Shown: in pieces, positions 26,457 through 35,368 of the stretch
Position numbering within the stretch: position 1 is the stretch's first letter
Layout: the number at the start of each line of letters is the position of its first letter
Assembly: GCF_000145235.1 (NCBI RefSeq)
Contig: NC_014391.1
Coordinates: 2,294,001-2,358,000 of the forward strand
Direction: 5' to 3'
Source of the DNA: Micromonospora aurantiaca ATCC 27029
Lineage (GTDB): Bacteria; Actinomycetota; Actinomycetes; Mycobacteriales; Micromonosporaceae
DNA: 64,000 bases
Program-made: the position numbers and the translations under genes
The notes under the pieces: model-generated
What the model saw: only the letters and a program-made list of their open reading frames with translations
Database searches by the model: none
Told to the model about the DNA's origin: nothing

Positions 26457-27200
26457 GTGACCGACCCCGCCCCCGTCGACGGGGAGCCCAACGCCGTCCC
26501 CGCCGCCCCCGTCCCGCCGGTGGAGGCGCCCGAGGCACCACCGGCCAAGCTGTGGGACCGGATGCGGGACGACCCGCAGTACGCGCCGGAGCACCTGGCC
26601 CTGGAGGCGGTACGCCGGCTCGGCCCGGAGGCCGCCCAGTGGGCCGCCCGGGAGCGGGCGCTGCGACCGGACGCCCCGCCGGAGCACTTGGCCGACCAGG
26701 CGGTACGCAAGTTCGTCAACCACGCCCGGCTCTCCGGTGCGGTGTCCGGCGCGGCCGGGCTGCCCGGCGCGGTGATCGACGTCGGCGTGCTGGCCTGGAC
26801 CCAGGCCCGGCTGGTGCTGCACGTCGCGGCCGCCTACGGCGTCGACCCGGCGCACCCGGACCGGGCCACCGACCTGCTGGTGCTCCAGCGGGTGCACAAG
26901 GTCGCCGAGACGGCCCGTCTCGCGCTGGGCGTGGCCGCCGGCCGGGAGCGGGCCGGTGCGCTGTTCGGCTCCGCCGGTGACCGGGCGCTGGGCCGGGTGA
27001 TGCTCCAGCTCGGGGTCCGGCTGGCCCGGATGGCCGGGGTGCGTGCCGCCAAGCGGATGTTCGCCAAGGTCGTGCCGGGCGCGGCGATCGTGCTCGGCAC
27101 CTGGGCCAACTCGTCGGCCACCAAGGAACTGGCCGACCGTACGCGCGCCCTCTACCGCGCCGCCGGCCCCCGGCAGCTACCGGGCCCGCGCCAGCCCTGA
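26457..27200 (+). CDS. EcsC family protein
   Basis: 247 residues. After a Pro/Ala-rich 35-residue leader, the sequence has the helical EcsC pattern: FVNHARLSGAVSGAAGLPGAVIDVGVLAWTQARLVLHVAAAYG, then a C-terminal segment with two Gly-rich amphipathic helices (MFAKVVPGAAIVLGTWANSSATKELADR). EcsC proteins are membrane-associated and of unknown activity. GTG 26457. It shares the stress-type promoter at 26188 with the small gene upstream. Its last 24 bases overlap the end of the converging SGNH gene. Confidence 0.78.
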   Translation: MTDPAPVDGEPNAVPAAPVPPVEAPEAPPAKLWDRMRDDPQYAPEHLALEAVRRLGPEAAQWAARERALRPDAPPEHLADQAVRKFVNHARLSGAVSGAAGLPGAVIDVGVLAWTQARLVLHVAAAYGVDPAHPDRATDLLVLQRVHKVAETARLALGVAAGRERAGALFGSAGDRALGRVMLQLGVRLARMAGVRAAKRMFAKVVPGAAIVLGTWANSSATKELADRTRALYRAAGPRQLPGPRQP

Positions 27201-28031
27201 CCAGCCGGAGGCGTTCCAGGCCACCTCGGCCAGCCGGCCCTGCCCGGTCGCGTTCGGGTGGAACCAGTCGAGCGCGTTGACCTGGTCCAGGTCGAAGCGA
27301 TGGCGGTGCACCGCGCCGCCGTCCCACCGGCAGCGTGACCCGTACGCCCGGCAGGCGGCGCGCAGTTGCCCGTCGTACGCCTCGATCCGGTCCCTGACGC
27401 GGGCCCGGCGGGCGGCAGCGGCGGGCGCTGTCGACGTGGCGTCGGCGAGCAGCGACGGGCAGACGCCCCGCGACCAGGCCCGCACGGCGCGGGGCTCGGT
27501 GTGCCCGATCTGCCAGAGCCGGTACAGGTCCGGGATGCTGACCACCAGCACCCGGGCCTTCGGCCGGCCCTCGCGCAGCACGCCCAGCGCCGCGTCGACC
27601 TGGTCGCGGAAGTTCGCGACCGACGTCATGTCGTCGACGTCGCCCCGGCAGGCGTCGTTCGCGCCGATCAGCACGGTGACCAGGTCGGCCCTGTCGCGTA
27701 CCGCCGACCGGGCCTGGCCGGTCAGCGCGGCCGCGCGGGCCCCGGGCACGGCCCGGTTGTACGCCCGCAGCCCCGGCGCGTCGGCGCGCAGCCGCCGGTA
27801 GAGGCTCTCCACCCGCAGGCCGTCCCCCGTTGACCAGGAGTTGCGTTCGCAGCTCACCAGCACCAGGCAGGAGCCGTAGCCGGTGCTGACCGAGTCGCCG
27901 AGCGCGACCAGCGCCCGGGGTTCGCCGGGGGCGGGTGTGCCGGAGGGCCGGGGTGACGCCTCGCCGGAGCCGTCACAGGCGAGCGCGACGAGCGCCGCCA
28001 GGCAGGCCAGCGCGGCGATCCAGCGTCTCAT
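27177..28031 (-). CDS. SGNH/GDSL-family lipoprotein hydrolase
   Basis: 284 residues. Lipoprotein signal peptide with lipobox ALAC (Cys 18-19), then an SGNH esterase fold: block I GDSVSTGYG with the nucleophile Ser, block III GANDAC, and block V DWFHPN with Asp and His. Extracellular, membrane-tethered esterase or lipase; substrate unknown. Several cysteine pairs (SCLVLVSCE, GVCP, ACRAYGSRC) suggest disulfides, as in streptomycete secreted lipases. ATG 28031 follows GGGGGA. Converges with and overlaps the EcsC gene by 24 bases. Confidence 0.9.
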   Translation of the reverse strand: MRRWIAALACLAALVALACDGSGEASPRPSGTPAPGEPRALVALGDSVSTGYGSCLVLVSCERNSWSTGDGLRVESLYRRLRADAPGLRAYNRAVPGARAAALTGQARSAVRDRADLVTVLIGANDACRGDVDDMTSVANFRDQVDAALGVLREGRPKARVLVVSIPDLYRLWQIGHTEPRAVRAWSRGVCPSLLADATSTAPAAAARRARVRDRIEAYDGQLRAACRAYGSRCRWDGGAVHRHRFDLDQVNALDWFHPNATGQGRLAEVAWNASGWSGLARAR

Positions 28032-28130
28032 CGGTCCCCCGTCCGGCGGCGGCAACGGGCGCGTCGACCCTATGCCCCGGCGGAGAGCCGGTGGCGGTTC
28101 TGTCGGCTATCGGGCATCGACCACTGTCGT

Positions 28131-28724
28131 TCACATCTGTCGTGTCGGCGCAGGCCGGCCGTGCAGCCACCGGTGCAGCGCCCGGGTGATCCGGGGCAGC
28201 ACCAGGTAGGTCATCAGCGGGGTGAGCACGAGCGTCATCAGCAGCGTCCGCCCGGCCAGTGGCACGCCGGCGAGGAACCGGGTGGTCAGCAGCGTGGCGG
28301 CCAGGCTGAGCGGGAAGAACGCCAGCCAGATCGTGACCGCCTGCTTCCAGCGCGGCGGCGCGGCCGGTTCCGGCTCGCCGAACGTCTCGACCACGTGGTC
28401 CACCGGCGGGGCGAACCAGCCCTCGATGCCGGTGCGCCGCTCCACCCGGGTGTGCTCGACGATGCCCTGCGCCGAGCTGAGCCACCAGCGCCGCTGCGGC
28501 GAGTCCTCCCAGTCGCGCAGGGTGTCCGCGTCGGCGAAGCGGTACATCACGTGCCACTCGCCGGAACCGGGGGCGCTGCGGACGAAACCGGCGCCGAGGA
28601 AGCCCGGGAAGCTCTCCGCGAGCGCCGTCCCGGCCCGCATCCACGCCACCACCTCGTCGGTACGCGCCGGGTCGGCGCGCCGGGACACGGCGACGGTCAC
28701 GGGTACGGCCTGAGTCGTGGTCAT
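28131..28724 (-). CDS. ABM-domain protein with two C-terminal membrane helices
   Basis: 197 residues. Residues 8-100 are an antibiotic-biosynthesis-monooxygenase-type domain (FPGFLGAGFVRSAPGSGEWHVMYRF, then LRDWEDSPQRRWWL), and two hydrophobic helices follow near 140-185. This fused layout is common in actinobacteria and proteobacteria and its activity is unknown. The heme-site Asn/His pattern of MhuD is not conserved, so it should not be called a heme oxygenase. ATG 28724 has GGAGAGG upstream; a longer frame starting at 28784 is less likely. Confidence 0.82.
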   Translation of the reverse strand: MTTTQAVPVTVAVSRRADPARTDEVVAWMRAGTALAESFPGFLGAGFVRSAPGSGEWHVMYRFADADTLRDWEDSPQRRWWLSSAQGIVEHTRVERRTGIEGWFAPPVDHVVETFGEPEPAAPPRWKQAVTIWLAFFPLSLAATLLTTRFLAGVPLAGRTLLMTLVLTPLMTYLVLPRITRALHRWLHGRPAPTRQM

Positions 28725-28887
28725 GCCATCCTCTCCACCGTTCCGCGGGATCTCCGCCGGAACCGGCAGACCGATGTAACGCACCCGCCTGCCGGCCGCA
28801 TCCGGCGCCTGCCCGCCGGGTGTCCCGGATCACCGGTGTTCCCGCACCGGCCGGTTATCCCCGCCCGTGCCGGGGTAGGCCCCAGGA

Positions 28888-29151
28888 ATGACCCGATCAC
28901 AGCCCCGCCGTGCCCGCGGCACGGTCGGCCACGCGAACAGCGCCCTGAACCTGCGGCTCGCGCTCGCCACGTTCGGTCTGGTCGTGATGACCGTCTTCGC
29001 GGTGCTCGCGTTCGCCGCGGACATCGCCTGGCTGGGTGTCGTCTGCGCGCTGCTCGCCGTGGTGGCGGTGGTCGACCTGGTCGTGATCCAGCGCCGCCGC
29101 GCCGCGCGCCGCCGGGAGGAGCCGGGCGTGCGGCACTCGCTGTTCGAGTGA
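28888..29151 (+). CDS. Small two-helix membrane protein (DUF6343-like)
   Basis: 87 residues. A basic N-terminus with GHANSALNLRLALA, two membrane helices (about 25-45 and 48-68), and a basic tail. The first part resembles small actinobacterial membrane proteins grouped under DUF6343, though I am not certain. TAGGCC lies six bases before ATG 28888 and CAGGA overlaps that spacer, so start selection could be leaderless or SD-led. Located 12 bases before the aldehyde dehydrogenase. Confidence 0.65.
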   Translation: MTRSQPRRARGTVGHANSALNLRLALATFGLVVMTVFAVLAFAADIAWLGVVCALLAVVAVVDLVVIQRRRAARRREEPGVRHSLFE

Positions 29152-29163
29152 CAGGAGTACGAC

Positions 29164-30576
29164 ATGCCCATCGCCACCACCAATCCCGCCACCGGACAGG
29201 TGCTCAAGACGTACGAGGCGATGTCGGACGAGCAGATCGACGCCGCGATCGAGCGGGCCGACCTCGCCTTCCGGCAGTTGCGCGGCACCACGATCGCGCA
29301 GCGGGCCCGGTGGCTCCTCGCCGCCGCCGACCTGCTCGACGCCGAGCGCGACGAGACGGCCCGGCTGATGACCACCGAGATGGGCAAGACGTACGCCGCC
29401 GCGAAGGCGGAGGTCACCAAGTGCGCCACCGCCTGCCGCTTCTACGCCGGGAACGCGCCCCGGATGCTCGCGGACGAGCCGGCCGACGCCGCCGCGGTCA
29501 AGGCGAAGCGGGCGTACGTGCGTTACCAGCCGATCGGTCCGGTGCTCGCGGTGATGCCGTGGAACTTTCCGCTGTGGCAGGTGATGCGGTTCGCCGCCCC
29601 GGCCCTGATGGCGGGCAACACCGGCCTGCTCAAGCACGCCTCGAACGTGCCGCAGACCGCGCTCTACCTGGAGGACCTGTTCCGCCGGGCCGGTTTCCCC
29701 GAGGGCGCGTTCACCACGCTGCTGGTCGGCTCCGACGCGGTCGACCGGATCCTCAGCGACCCCCGCGTGCGCGCCGCCACGCTCACCGGCAGCGAGCCGG
29801 CCGGCCGGTCCATCGCCCAGATCGCCGGCCGGGAGATCAAGAAGACGGTGCTGGAGCTGGGCGGCAGCGACCCGTTCGTGGTGATGCCCTCGGCCGACCT
29901 GGACACCGCAGCCGAGGTCGCCACCACCGCCCGCTGCCAGAACAACGGGCAGTCCTGCATCGCCGCGAAGCGGTTCATCGTGCACACCGACGTGTTCGAC
30001 GCGTTCGCCGAGAAGTTCGCCGCACGGATGGCGGCGCTGCGCGTCGGCGACCCGATGGACGACGGCACCGACGTCGGCCCGCTGGCCAGCGAACGCGGTC
30101 GCGACGAGGTGCACGCCCAGGTCACCGACGCGGTGGACCAGGGCGCGACTGTGCTCTGCGGCGGCGAGAAGCCGGCCGGGGACGGCTGGTACTACCCGCC
30201 GACGGTGGTCACCGACCTGCGCCCGGAGATGCGCATGTGGGCCGAGGAGGTGTTCGGGCCGGTCGCCGGGCTCTACCGGGTCGGCTCGTACGACGAGGCG
30301 ATCGAGGTCGCCAACGGCACCAGCTTCGGCCTCGGCTCCAACGCCTGGACGAACGACCCGGCCGAGCAGGAGCGCTTCGCCGTCGACCTGGACGCCGGCA
30401 ACGTGTTCGTCAACGGCATGACCACGTCCTATCCGGAGCTGCCGTTCGGTGGTGTGAAGAACTCCGGGTACGGCCGCGAGCTGTCCGCCGCCGGCATGCG
30501 CGAGTTCTGCAACACCAAGACCGTGTGGATCGGCGAGGGCGAGGCCGGCGCGGGCGCCGGGGCGCACTCCGAGTAG
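29164..30576 (+). CDS. gabD: NADP-dependent succinate-semialdehyde dehydrogenase
   Basis: 470 residues of the aldehyde dehydrogenase family, closest in pattern to the mycobacterial GabD1 group (start PIATTNPATGQVLKTY, GSDPFVVMPSADLD). The catalytic Glu is in LELGGSDPF and the nucleophile Cys in NGQSCIAAKRF; the cofactor-site Lys is in LKHASNVP. Oxidises succinate semialdehyde to succinate, linking GABA breakdown to the TCA cycle. ATG 29164 has AGGAG upstream. Substrate assignment rests on family resemblance. Confidence 0.88.
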   Translation: MPIATTNPATGQVLKTYEAMSDEQIDAAIERADLAFRQLRGTTIAQRARWLLAAADLLDAERDETARLMTTEMGKTYAAAKAEVTKCATACRFYAGNAPRMLADEPADAAAVKAKRAYVRYQPIGPVLAVMPWNFPLWQVMRFAAPALMAGNTGLLKHASNVPQTALYLEDLFRRAGFPEGAFTTLLVGSDAVDRILSDPRVRAATLTGSEPAGRSIAQIAGREIKKTVLELGGSDPFVVMPSADLDTAAEVATTARCQNNGQSCIAAKRFIVHTDVFDAFAEKFAARMAALRVGDPMDDGTDVGPLASERGRDEVHAQVTDAVDQGATVLCGGEKPAGDGWYYPPTVVTDLRPEMRMWAEEVFGPVAGLYRVGSYDEAIEVANGTSFGLGSNAWTNDPAEQERFAVDLDAGNVFVNGMTTSYPELPFGGVKNSGYGRELSAAGMREFCNTKTVWIGEGEAGAGAGAHSE

Positions 30577-30617
30577 ACGCGATTGGCCGGACGCCGTCAC
30601 GGGTAGGAGTGGCGACC

Positions 30618-31583
30618 ATGACGGCGTTCGGCTTCCACGCATCCCACGAGCAGATCCACCCGGCCCGGCTGCTGGAGGCGGTGATCCACGCCGAACGCGC
30701 CGGCTTCGACGCGGCCATGTGCTCCGACCACTTCTCGCCGTGGAGCGAGCGACAGGGCCAGTCCGGGTTCGCCTGGTCCTGGCTCGGTGCCGCGCTCCAG
30801 GCCACGAACCTGTCCTTCGGCGTGGTGAACGCCCCCGGCCAGCGCTACCACCCGGCGATCATCGCGCAGGCCATCGGCACGCTCGGCGCCATGTACCCGG
30901 GCCGGTTCTGGGCCGCGCTGGGCACCGGCGAGGCGGCGAACGAGCACATCACCGGCGAGGCCTGGCCGCGCAAGGACATCCGCAGCGCCCGGCTGCGCGA
31001 GTGCGTCGACGTGATCCGGGCGCTGCTCGCAGGCGAGGAGGTCAGCCACGACGGCCTCGTCACGGTGGACCGGGCGAAGCTGTGGACCCGGCCGGAGGAG
31101 CCGCCCGCACTGGTCGGCGCCGCCGTGAGCATCGCCACCGCGCGCTGGTGCGCCGAGTGGGCCGACGGGCTGATCACCGTCAACGCGCCGGTCGAGCACC
31201 TGCGGCAGATGATCGACGCCTACCGGGACGCGGGCGGACGCGGCCCGCTGCACCTCCAGGTGCACGTGAGCTGGGCGCCCGAGCAGGAGCAGGCCGAGGC
31301 GATCGCGTACGAGCAGTGGCGCAGCAACGTGTTCGCGCCGCCGGTCTGCTGGGACCTGGAGACCCCCGAGCACTTCGACGTGGCGAGCGCCGACGTGCCG
31401 ATGTCCAAGGTCGCCGAGACCGTGAACGTCTCCGCCGACCTGGGCCGGCACATCGGCTGGCTGGAGGAGTACGTGGCGCTGGGCTTCGACCAGATCGCGC
31501 TGCACCACGTCGGGCAGGAGCAGCGCGCGTTCATCGACACGTTCGGCGCCGAGGTGCTGCCGAAGCTGCGCTCCGCCGCCTGA
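30618..31583 (+). CDS. LLM-class flavin/F420-dependent oxidoreductase
   Basis: 321 residues with the luciferase-like monooxygenase TIM barrel. Motifs: GFHASHEQIHPARLL at the start, DHFSPWSERQGQSGF, LGTGEAANEHITGE in the middle and ITVNAP. It resembles the group of F420-type oxidoreductases described as non-F420 flavinoid enzymes, so cofactor is uncertain. ATG 30618 has AGGAG eight bases upstream. Follows gabD by 41 bases and is likely in the same transcript. Confidence 0.85.
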   Translation: MTAFGFHASHEQIHPARLLEAVIHAERAGFDAAMCSDHFSPWSERQGQSGFAWSWLGAALQATNLSFGVVNAPGQRYHPAIIAQAIGTLGAMYPGRFWAALGTGEAANEHITGEAWPRKDIRSARLRECVDVIRALLAGEEVSHDGLVTVDRAKLWTRPEEPPALVGAAVSIATARWCAEWADGLITVNAPVEHLRQMIDAYRDAGGRGPLHLQVHVSWAPEQEQAEAIAYEQWRSNVFAPPVCWDLETPEHFDVASADVPMSKVAETVNVSADLGRHIGWLEEYVALGFDQIALHHVGQEQRAFIDTFGAEVLPKLRSAA

Positions 31584-31620
31584 TCACACATCACCCCGTC
31601 GGCGCTTAGGCTCGTCGTTC

Positions 31621-33201
31621 GTGGATGCTCTGTTCGAGGTCGTGGTCTTCCTGGCCATCGCGACCTTCGGTGCGGCGCTGGCCCGCCGGCTCGGCCTGCT
31701 CGCGCCGATCCTGCTGGTCGTGCTCGGCCTCGCGTTGTCCTTCCTGCCGTTCTTCCCGCACGTGCGGCTGGACCCGGACCTGGTGCTGGTGGGCATCCTG
31801 CCGCCGCTGCTCTACGTGGCGGCGCTGGAGACGTCGGTGCCGGCGTTCCGGCTCGACCTGCGGCCGATCCTGCTGCTCGCCGTCGGACTGGTCGTCTTCA
31901 CCGCGTTCGTGGTGGGCACCGTCGTGCACTGGTTCCTGCCCGAGCTGCCGTACGCGATCTGCCTGGCGCTCGGCGCGGTGGTGGCGCCGCCGGACGCGGT
32001 CGCCGCCACCGCGGTGGCCCGGCGGGTCGGCCTGCCCCGGCGGGTCGTCACCATCCTGGAGGGCGAGAGCCTGGTCAACGACGCCACCGCGCTGGTGCTG
32101 CTGCGGGTGGCGATCGTCGCCGCGACCGCCACCACCGGCGGCGTCGGCGTCGGCGACGTGGCCCGCGAGGTGGTCGTCGCGGCCGGCGGCGGCATCCTGG
32201 TCGGCCTGCTGGGCGTGGTGGTCTTCGGGTACCTGCACAAGCGCATCACCGACCCGGTGCTGGACAACGCGCTGTCGCTGATCGTGCCGTTCGCCGTGGT
32301 CTTCGCCGCCGAGGAGATCCACGCCTCCGGCGTCGTCGCGGTGGTGGTGACCGGCCTCGGCATCGGGCACAAGCTGCCCACGCTGCTGTCGGCCGCCTCC
32401 CGGCTCCAGGTGACCGCGTTCTGGCGGCTGATCCGGTTCCTCCTCGAAGGACTGGTGTTCCTGCTGGTCGGCCTGCAACTGCCGGAGGTGGTCCGCGACC
32501 TCGACGAACCGTTCGGCTCGCTGGCCGCGATCACCGCCGCGGTGCTGGCCGCCGTCTTCCTGTCCCGGTTCGTCTGGGTGTTCCCGGCCACCTACCTGGC
32601 CCGGCTGGTGCCCCGGATCCGGCAGCGCGACCCGGCGCCGCCGGTGCAGTTCCCCGTCGTCATCGGCTGGGCCGGCATGCGGGGCGTGGTGACGCTCGCC
32701 GCCGCGCTGGGCCTGCCGCTCACACTGGCCGACGACGCGCCGTACCCGCGTGCGCTGCTCATCTGGCTGGCCTTCGCGGTGATCGTCGCGACGCTCGTCG
32801 GGCAGGGCGCCACGCTGCCCTGGGTGGCCCGGCGGCTGCGGCTGCCCCCGGACGACCCGGTGCAGGACGCGCTGTCCGCCGCCGGGGTGCAGCAGCGGGC
32901 CAGCCGGGCGGCCCGGGAACGGCTCGACGAACTGGCCGCCGGCGCGCCGGCGGCGGTGGTGGAACGCCTTCGTGGGCTGACCACCTCCCGGGCCAACCTG
33001 GCCTGGGAACGGCTCGGCGGCACCGAACGGGAAACCCCCTCCCAGGCGTACGCGCGCCTGCGGCAGGAGATGATCGACGCGGAGCGGGAGGTGTTCCGGG
33101 CCGCCCGCGACTCCGGCCAGATCCCGGAGGAGGTGCTCACCCGCGCCTATCGTGATCTGGATCTGGAGGAGTCCATGCTGCGACAGGAGGTCGTCGAATG
33201 A
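31621..33201 (+). CDS. Na+/H+ antiporter, CPA1 family
   Basis: 526 residues. Twelve or so membrane helices to about residue 400, with the ion-site signature GAVVAPPDAVAATAV, LEGESLVNDATALVL and GWAGMRGVVTLAAAL, then a soluble helical tail of about 120 residues rich in Glu and Arg. Exchanges cytoplasmic Na+ (or K+) for protons. GTG 31621 has no Shine-Dalgarno; TAGGCT lies eight bases upstream. Its stop overlaps the start of the UBP zinc-finger gene. Confidence 0.92.
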   Translation: MDALFEVVVFLAIATFGAALARRLGLLAPILLVVLGLALSFLPFFPHVRLDPDLVLVGILPPLLYVAALETSVPAFRLDLRPILLLAVGLVVFTAFVVGTVVHWFLPELPYAICLALGAVVAPPDAVAATAVARRVGLPRRVVTILEGESLVNDATALVLLRVAIVAATATTGGVGVGDVAREVVVAAGGGILVGLLGVVVFGYLHKRITDPVLDNALSLIVPFAVVFAAEEIHASGVVAVVVTGLGIGHKLPTLLSAASRLQVTAFWRLIRFLLEGLVFLLVGLQLPEVVRDLDEPFGSLAAITAAVLAAVFLSRFVWVFPATYLARLVPRIRQRDPAPPVQFPVVIGWAGMRGVVTLAAALGLPLTLADDAPYPRALLIWLAFAVIVATLVGQGATLPWVARRLRLPPDDPVQDALSAAGVQQRASRAARERLDELAAGAPAAVVERLRGLTTSRANLAWERLGGTERETPSQAYARLRQEMIDAEREVFRAARDSGQIPEEVLTRAYRDLDLEESMLRQEVVE

Positions 33202-33455
33202 GCTGCCGGCACCTGGCCGAGGCGGGCACGGCCGAGCCCGACACCACCACCGAGTGCCCGGACTGCGTGGCGATCGGCAACCCGGACTGGGTGCATCTGC
33301 GCGCCTGCCTGACCTGCGGGCACGTGGGCTGTTGCGACTCCTCGCCGTACCAGCACGCCACGAAGCACTTCGAGTCGAGCGGCCACCCGGTGATGCGGTC
33401 GGTCCAGCCGGGGGAGTCGTGGCGCTGGTGCTTCGTGGACGAGGAGATCGGCTGA
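33198..33455 (+). CDS. UBP-type zinc-finger protein
   Basis: 85 residues consisting of a single UBP zinc finger: CxH near the start, ECPDC, CLTCGHVGCCDSS and HATKHFESSGHPV supply the Cys/His ligands. In eukaryotes this fold binds ubiquitin C-termini; actinobacterial copies are of unknown ligand. ATG 33198 overlaps the antiporter stop (ATGA), so the two are translationally coupled and the finger probably works with the antiporter. Ends one base before the stop of the converging acetyltransferase gene. Confidence 0.9.
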   Translation: MSCRHLAEAGTAEPDTTTECPDCVAIGNPDWVHLRACLTCGHVGCCDSSPYQHATKHFESSGHPVMRSVQPGESWRWCFVDEEIG

Positions 33456-33456
33456 C

Positions 33457-33990
33457 TCAGCCGACCCGGCGCTCCAGCACCTGCCCGGTCCACGTCGGGC
33501 GGCCCGGCCGCTCCACCGTGAACGGCTCGGTGGCGGTGAACCCGCAGCTCTCGTAGAACCGCACGAGCGCCCGGTCGGGGCTGCGGAAGCAGTCCACCCG
33601 CAGCAGGCCGACGCCGCGCTCGCGGGCCAGCTCCGCCGCGTACGCCAGCAACCGCGCCCCGACCCCGCGCCCGGCGTACGCCCGGTCGGTGACCAGCAGG
33701 TTCACGTACAGCTCCGGCTCGGTGGCGGGCGGCACGTACTCGGTCGCCGCGCCCACCACCAGCGCGCCCGCCACCGTCCCGTCGATCTCGGCGAGGTACA
33801 GGCCGTCGCCGGCGGCCCACGCCTCGGCCTGGGCGACGCGGCGCGGGTCGATCGACGCCGGCTCGGTGCCCCACTGGTCGGTACGCCCGAGTTCGGTCAG
33901 CCATGCGGTGGCGCTGTCGAGCAGCCGCAGCAGCGTGGGCGCGTCGCCGGGCCCACCCGGACGGATGGTGATGCTCTGCTGGTCGGTCAT
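33457..33990 (-). CDS. GNAT family N-acetyltransferase
   Basis: 177 residues with one GNAT domain. The acetyl-CoA loop is visible as RAYAGRGVGARLL near residue 105, preceded by the VNLLVTD strand and followed by LLRVDCFRSPDRALVRFYESCGF. Transfers an acetyl group to an unknown amine. It lies 23 bases after the MFS gene in the same orientation. Its stop is one base from that of the converging zinc-finger gene. Confidence 0.88.
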   Translation of the reverse strand: MTDQQSITIRPGGPGDAPTLLRLLDSATAWLTELGRTDQWGTEPASIDPRRVAQAEAWAAGDGLYLAEIDGTVAGALVVGAATEYVPPATEPELYVNLLVTDRAYAGRGVGARLLAYAAELARERGVGLLRVDCFRSPDRALVRFYESCGFTATEPFTVERPGRPTWTGQVLERRVG

Positions 33991-34013
33991 CCCGCCATGC
34001 TGCTACACGCGGC

Positions 34014-35288
34014 TCACCCGGGCACACCGGCGGCCCGTGCCTCCGGCGCCGGCCGGTTCGCGATCGCCCGGCGGGCCAGAGCCGGGGCGGCCAGCCCGGC
34101 GGCGGCGAGGATCCCGCCGAGCACCAGCCAGCCGACCGGACCGCCACCGAGCACCAGCAGCGTGAGCAGCCCTCGGCCGAGCGCCTGGGCCAGCCCGGCG
34201 AGCAGGCCGTCCGCACCCTGGTAGGCGCCGATCGCGCCGGGCGGTGCCAGGTCGTAGGCGAGGCCCGCGCCGGCCGCGCCGTGCCACAGGTCGCCGACCG
34301 TCCACACCGCAGTGGCGACGAGCAGCAGGACGACCGCGGGGAGCACCGGCAGGACGGCCGTCGCCGCGTACAACGGTGTGGCCGCCGCGAGCACCAGCCC
34401 GGCCCGGCGCAGCTTCCGGGCGGCCGGCGCGGCCCGCTCGGCGCCCCGGCTCAGCCGGACCGCGAGCAGCACGGTGAGGACCGTGTTCGCGAGCAGAACC
34501 GCCGACACCACGGGTGGCGGCGCGCCGGCCCGGTCCACAGTCCACAGCGGCACGACGAGCACGAGCACCGTCACGTGCGTGCTGAGCACCGCCGAGACGC
34601 CGCTGACCGCGAGGAACCGCCCGTCCCGCAGCGGTCCCCGTCGCGTACCGGTTGGCCCGTGTGGGCCGGCTGACCGGTGCGCCGCGCCGGCCGGCCACGC
34701 GGCGGCGACGGGCTGCGGCGGCAGGCGCAGCAGCAGCGCCGCCGAGAGCAGGTACGTGGCCGCGTTGCCGACGATCAGCACCTGGTACGCCCGGTGCGTG
34801 TCCACGGCGAGCGCGATCCCGGCCAGCGCGGTACCGACGGTGATGCCCAGGTTCGCCACCGCCCTTAGCGTCGCGAACGCGTGCACCCGGCCGTCCGGGC
34901 CGCCCACCGCCGCGACGAGCGCCGCCCGTACCGCCAGGTTGCCGGCCGCGAGCAGCGCCTCCGGCACCGCCACCGCCAGGAACGCCGGAAACGAACCGAC
35001 CAGCAGGTACGCCAGCGCGGCGACCGCCTGACCCACCTGGAGGACGGCCCGGAGCGTACGCGGATCCCATCTGTCGGCCAGCGCGCCCAGCGGCACGCTG
35101 GCGCTCAGCCCGACCAGCCCCGCGACTGTGAGCCCGGCGCCCACCGAGGTGGCGGAGAGGCCCACGTCCCGGGTCAGGTAGAGCGCACCGCCCGCCAGCC
35201 ACAGCCCCGCGCCGACGGTGTTCACCAGCGTGGCGTACGCGAGGGTGCGCAGCGGCCCGGGCGGCGGGAGCGGCGAGACGCGTCCCAT
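34014..35288 (-). CDS. Major facilitator superfamily transporter
   Basis: 424 residues with about twelve hydrophobic helices. The MFS motif A variant GALADRWDPRTLR follows helix 2. The N-terminal half is of the drug-efflux type; substrate is unknown. ATG 35288 overlaps the stop of a seven-codon reading frame (TGATG), described separately. A good Shine-Dalgarno is lacking before this ATG, consistent with reinitiation. Followed by the acetyltransferase gene, suggesting a two-gene resistance or export unit. Confidence 0.87.
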   Translation of the reverse strand: MGRVSPLPPPGPLRTLAYATLVNTVGAGLWLAGGALYLTRDVGLSATSVGAGLTVAGLVGLSASVPLGALADRWDPRTLRAVLQVGQAVAALAYLLVGSFPAFLAVAVPEALLAAGNLAVRAALVAAVGGPDGRVHAFATLRAVANLGITVGTALAGIALAVDTHRAYQVLIVGNAATYLLSAALLLRLPPQPVAAAWPAGAAHRSAGPHGPTGTRRGPLRDGRFLAVSGVSAVLSTHVTVLVLVVPLWTVDRAGAPPPVVSAVLLANTVLTVLLAVRLSRGAERAAPAARKLRRAGLVLAAATPLYAATAVLPVLPAVVLLLVATAVWTVGDLWHGAAGAGLAYDLAPPGAIGAYQGADGLLAGLAQALGRGLLTLLVLGGGPVGWLVLGGILAAAGLAAPALARRAIANRPAPEARAAGVPG

Positions 35289-35311
35289 CAGCGGCGTCCG
35301 GCGAGGGCCAT
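35288..35311 (-). promoter_or_regulatory. Possible seven-codon leader peptide overlapping the MFS start
   Basis: ATG 35311 opens the frame MALAGRR and its TGA stop overlaps the MFS ATG (TGATG). TAGCGT (35319-35324, reverse) lies seven bases before ATG 35311, the same leaderless spacing as at many other genes here. Translation of the leader could feed ribosomes into the transporter gene. Coincidence is possible in so short a frame. Confidence 0.4.
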
Positions 35312-35368
35312 GCGATCGACGCTAAGCGTGGGCCAGCTGTCGCGGCGTCCCGGAACCGGCGACCCCTG

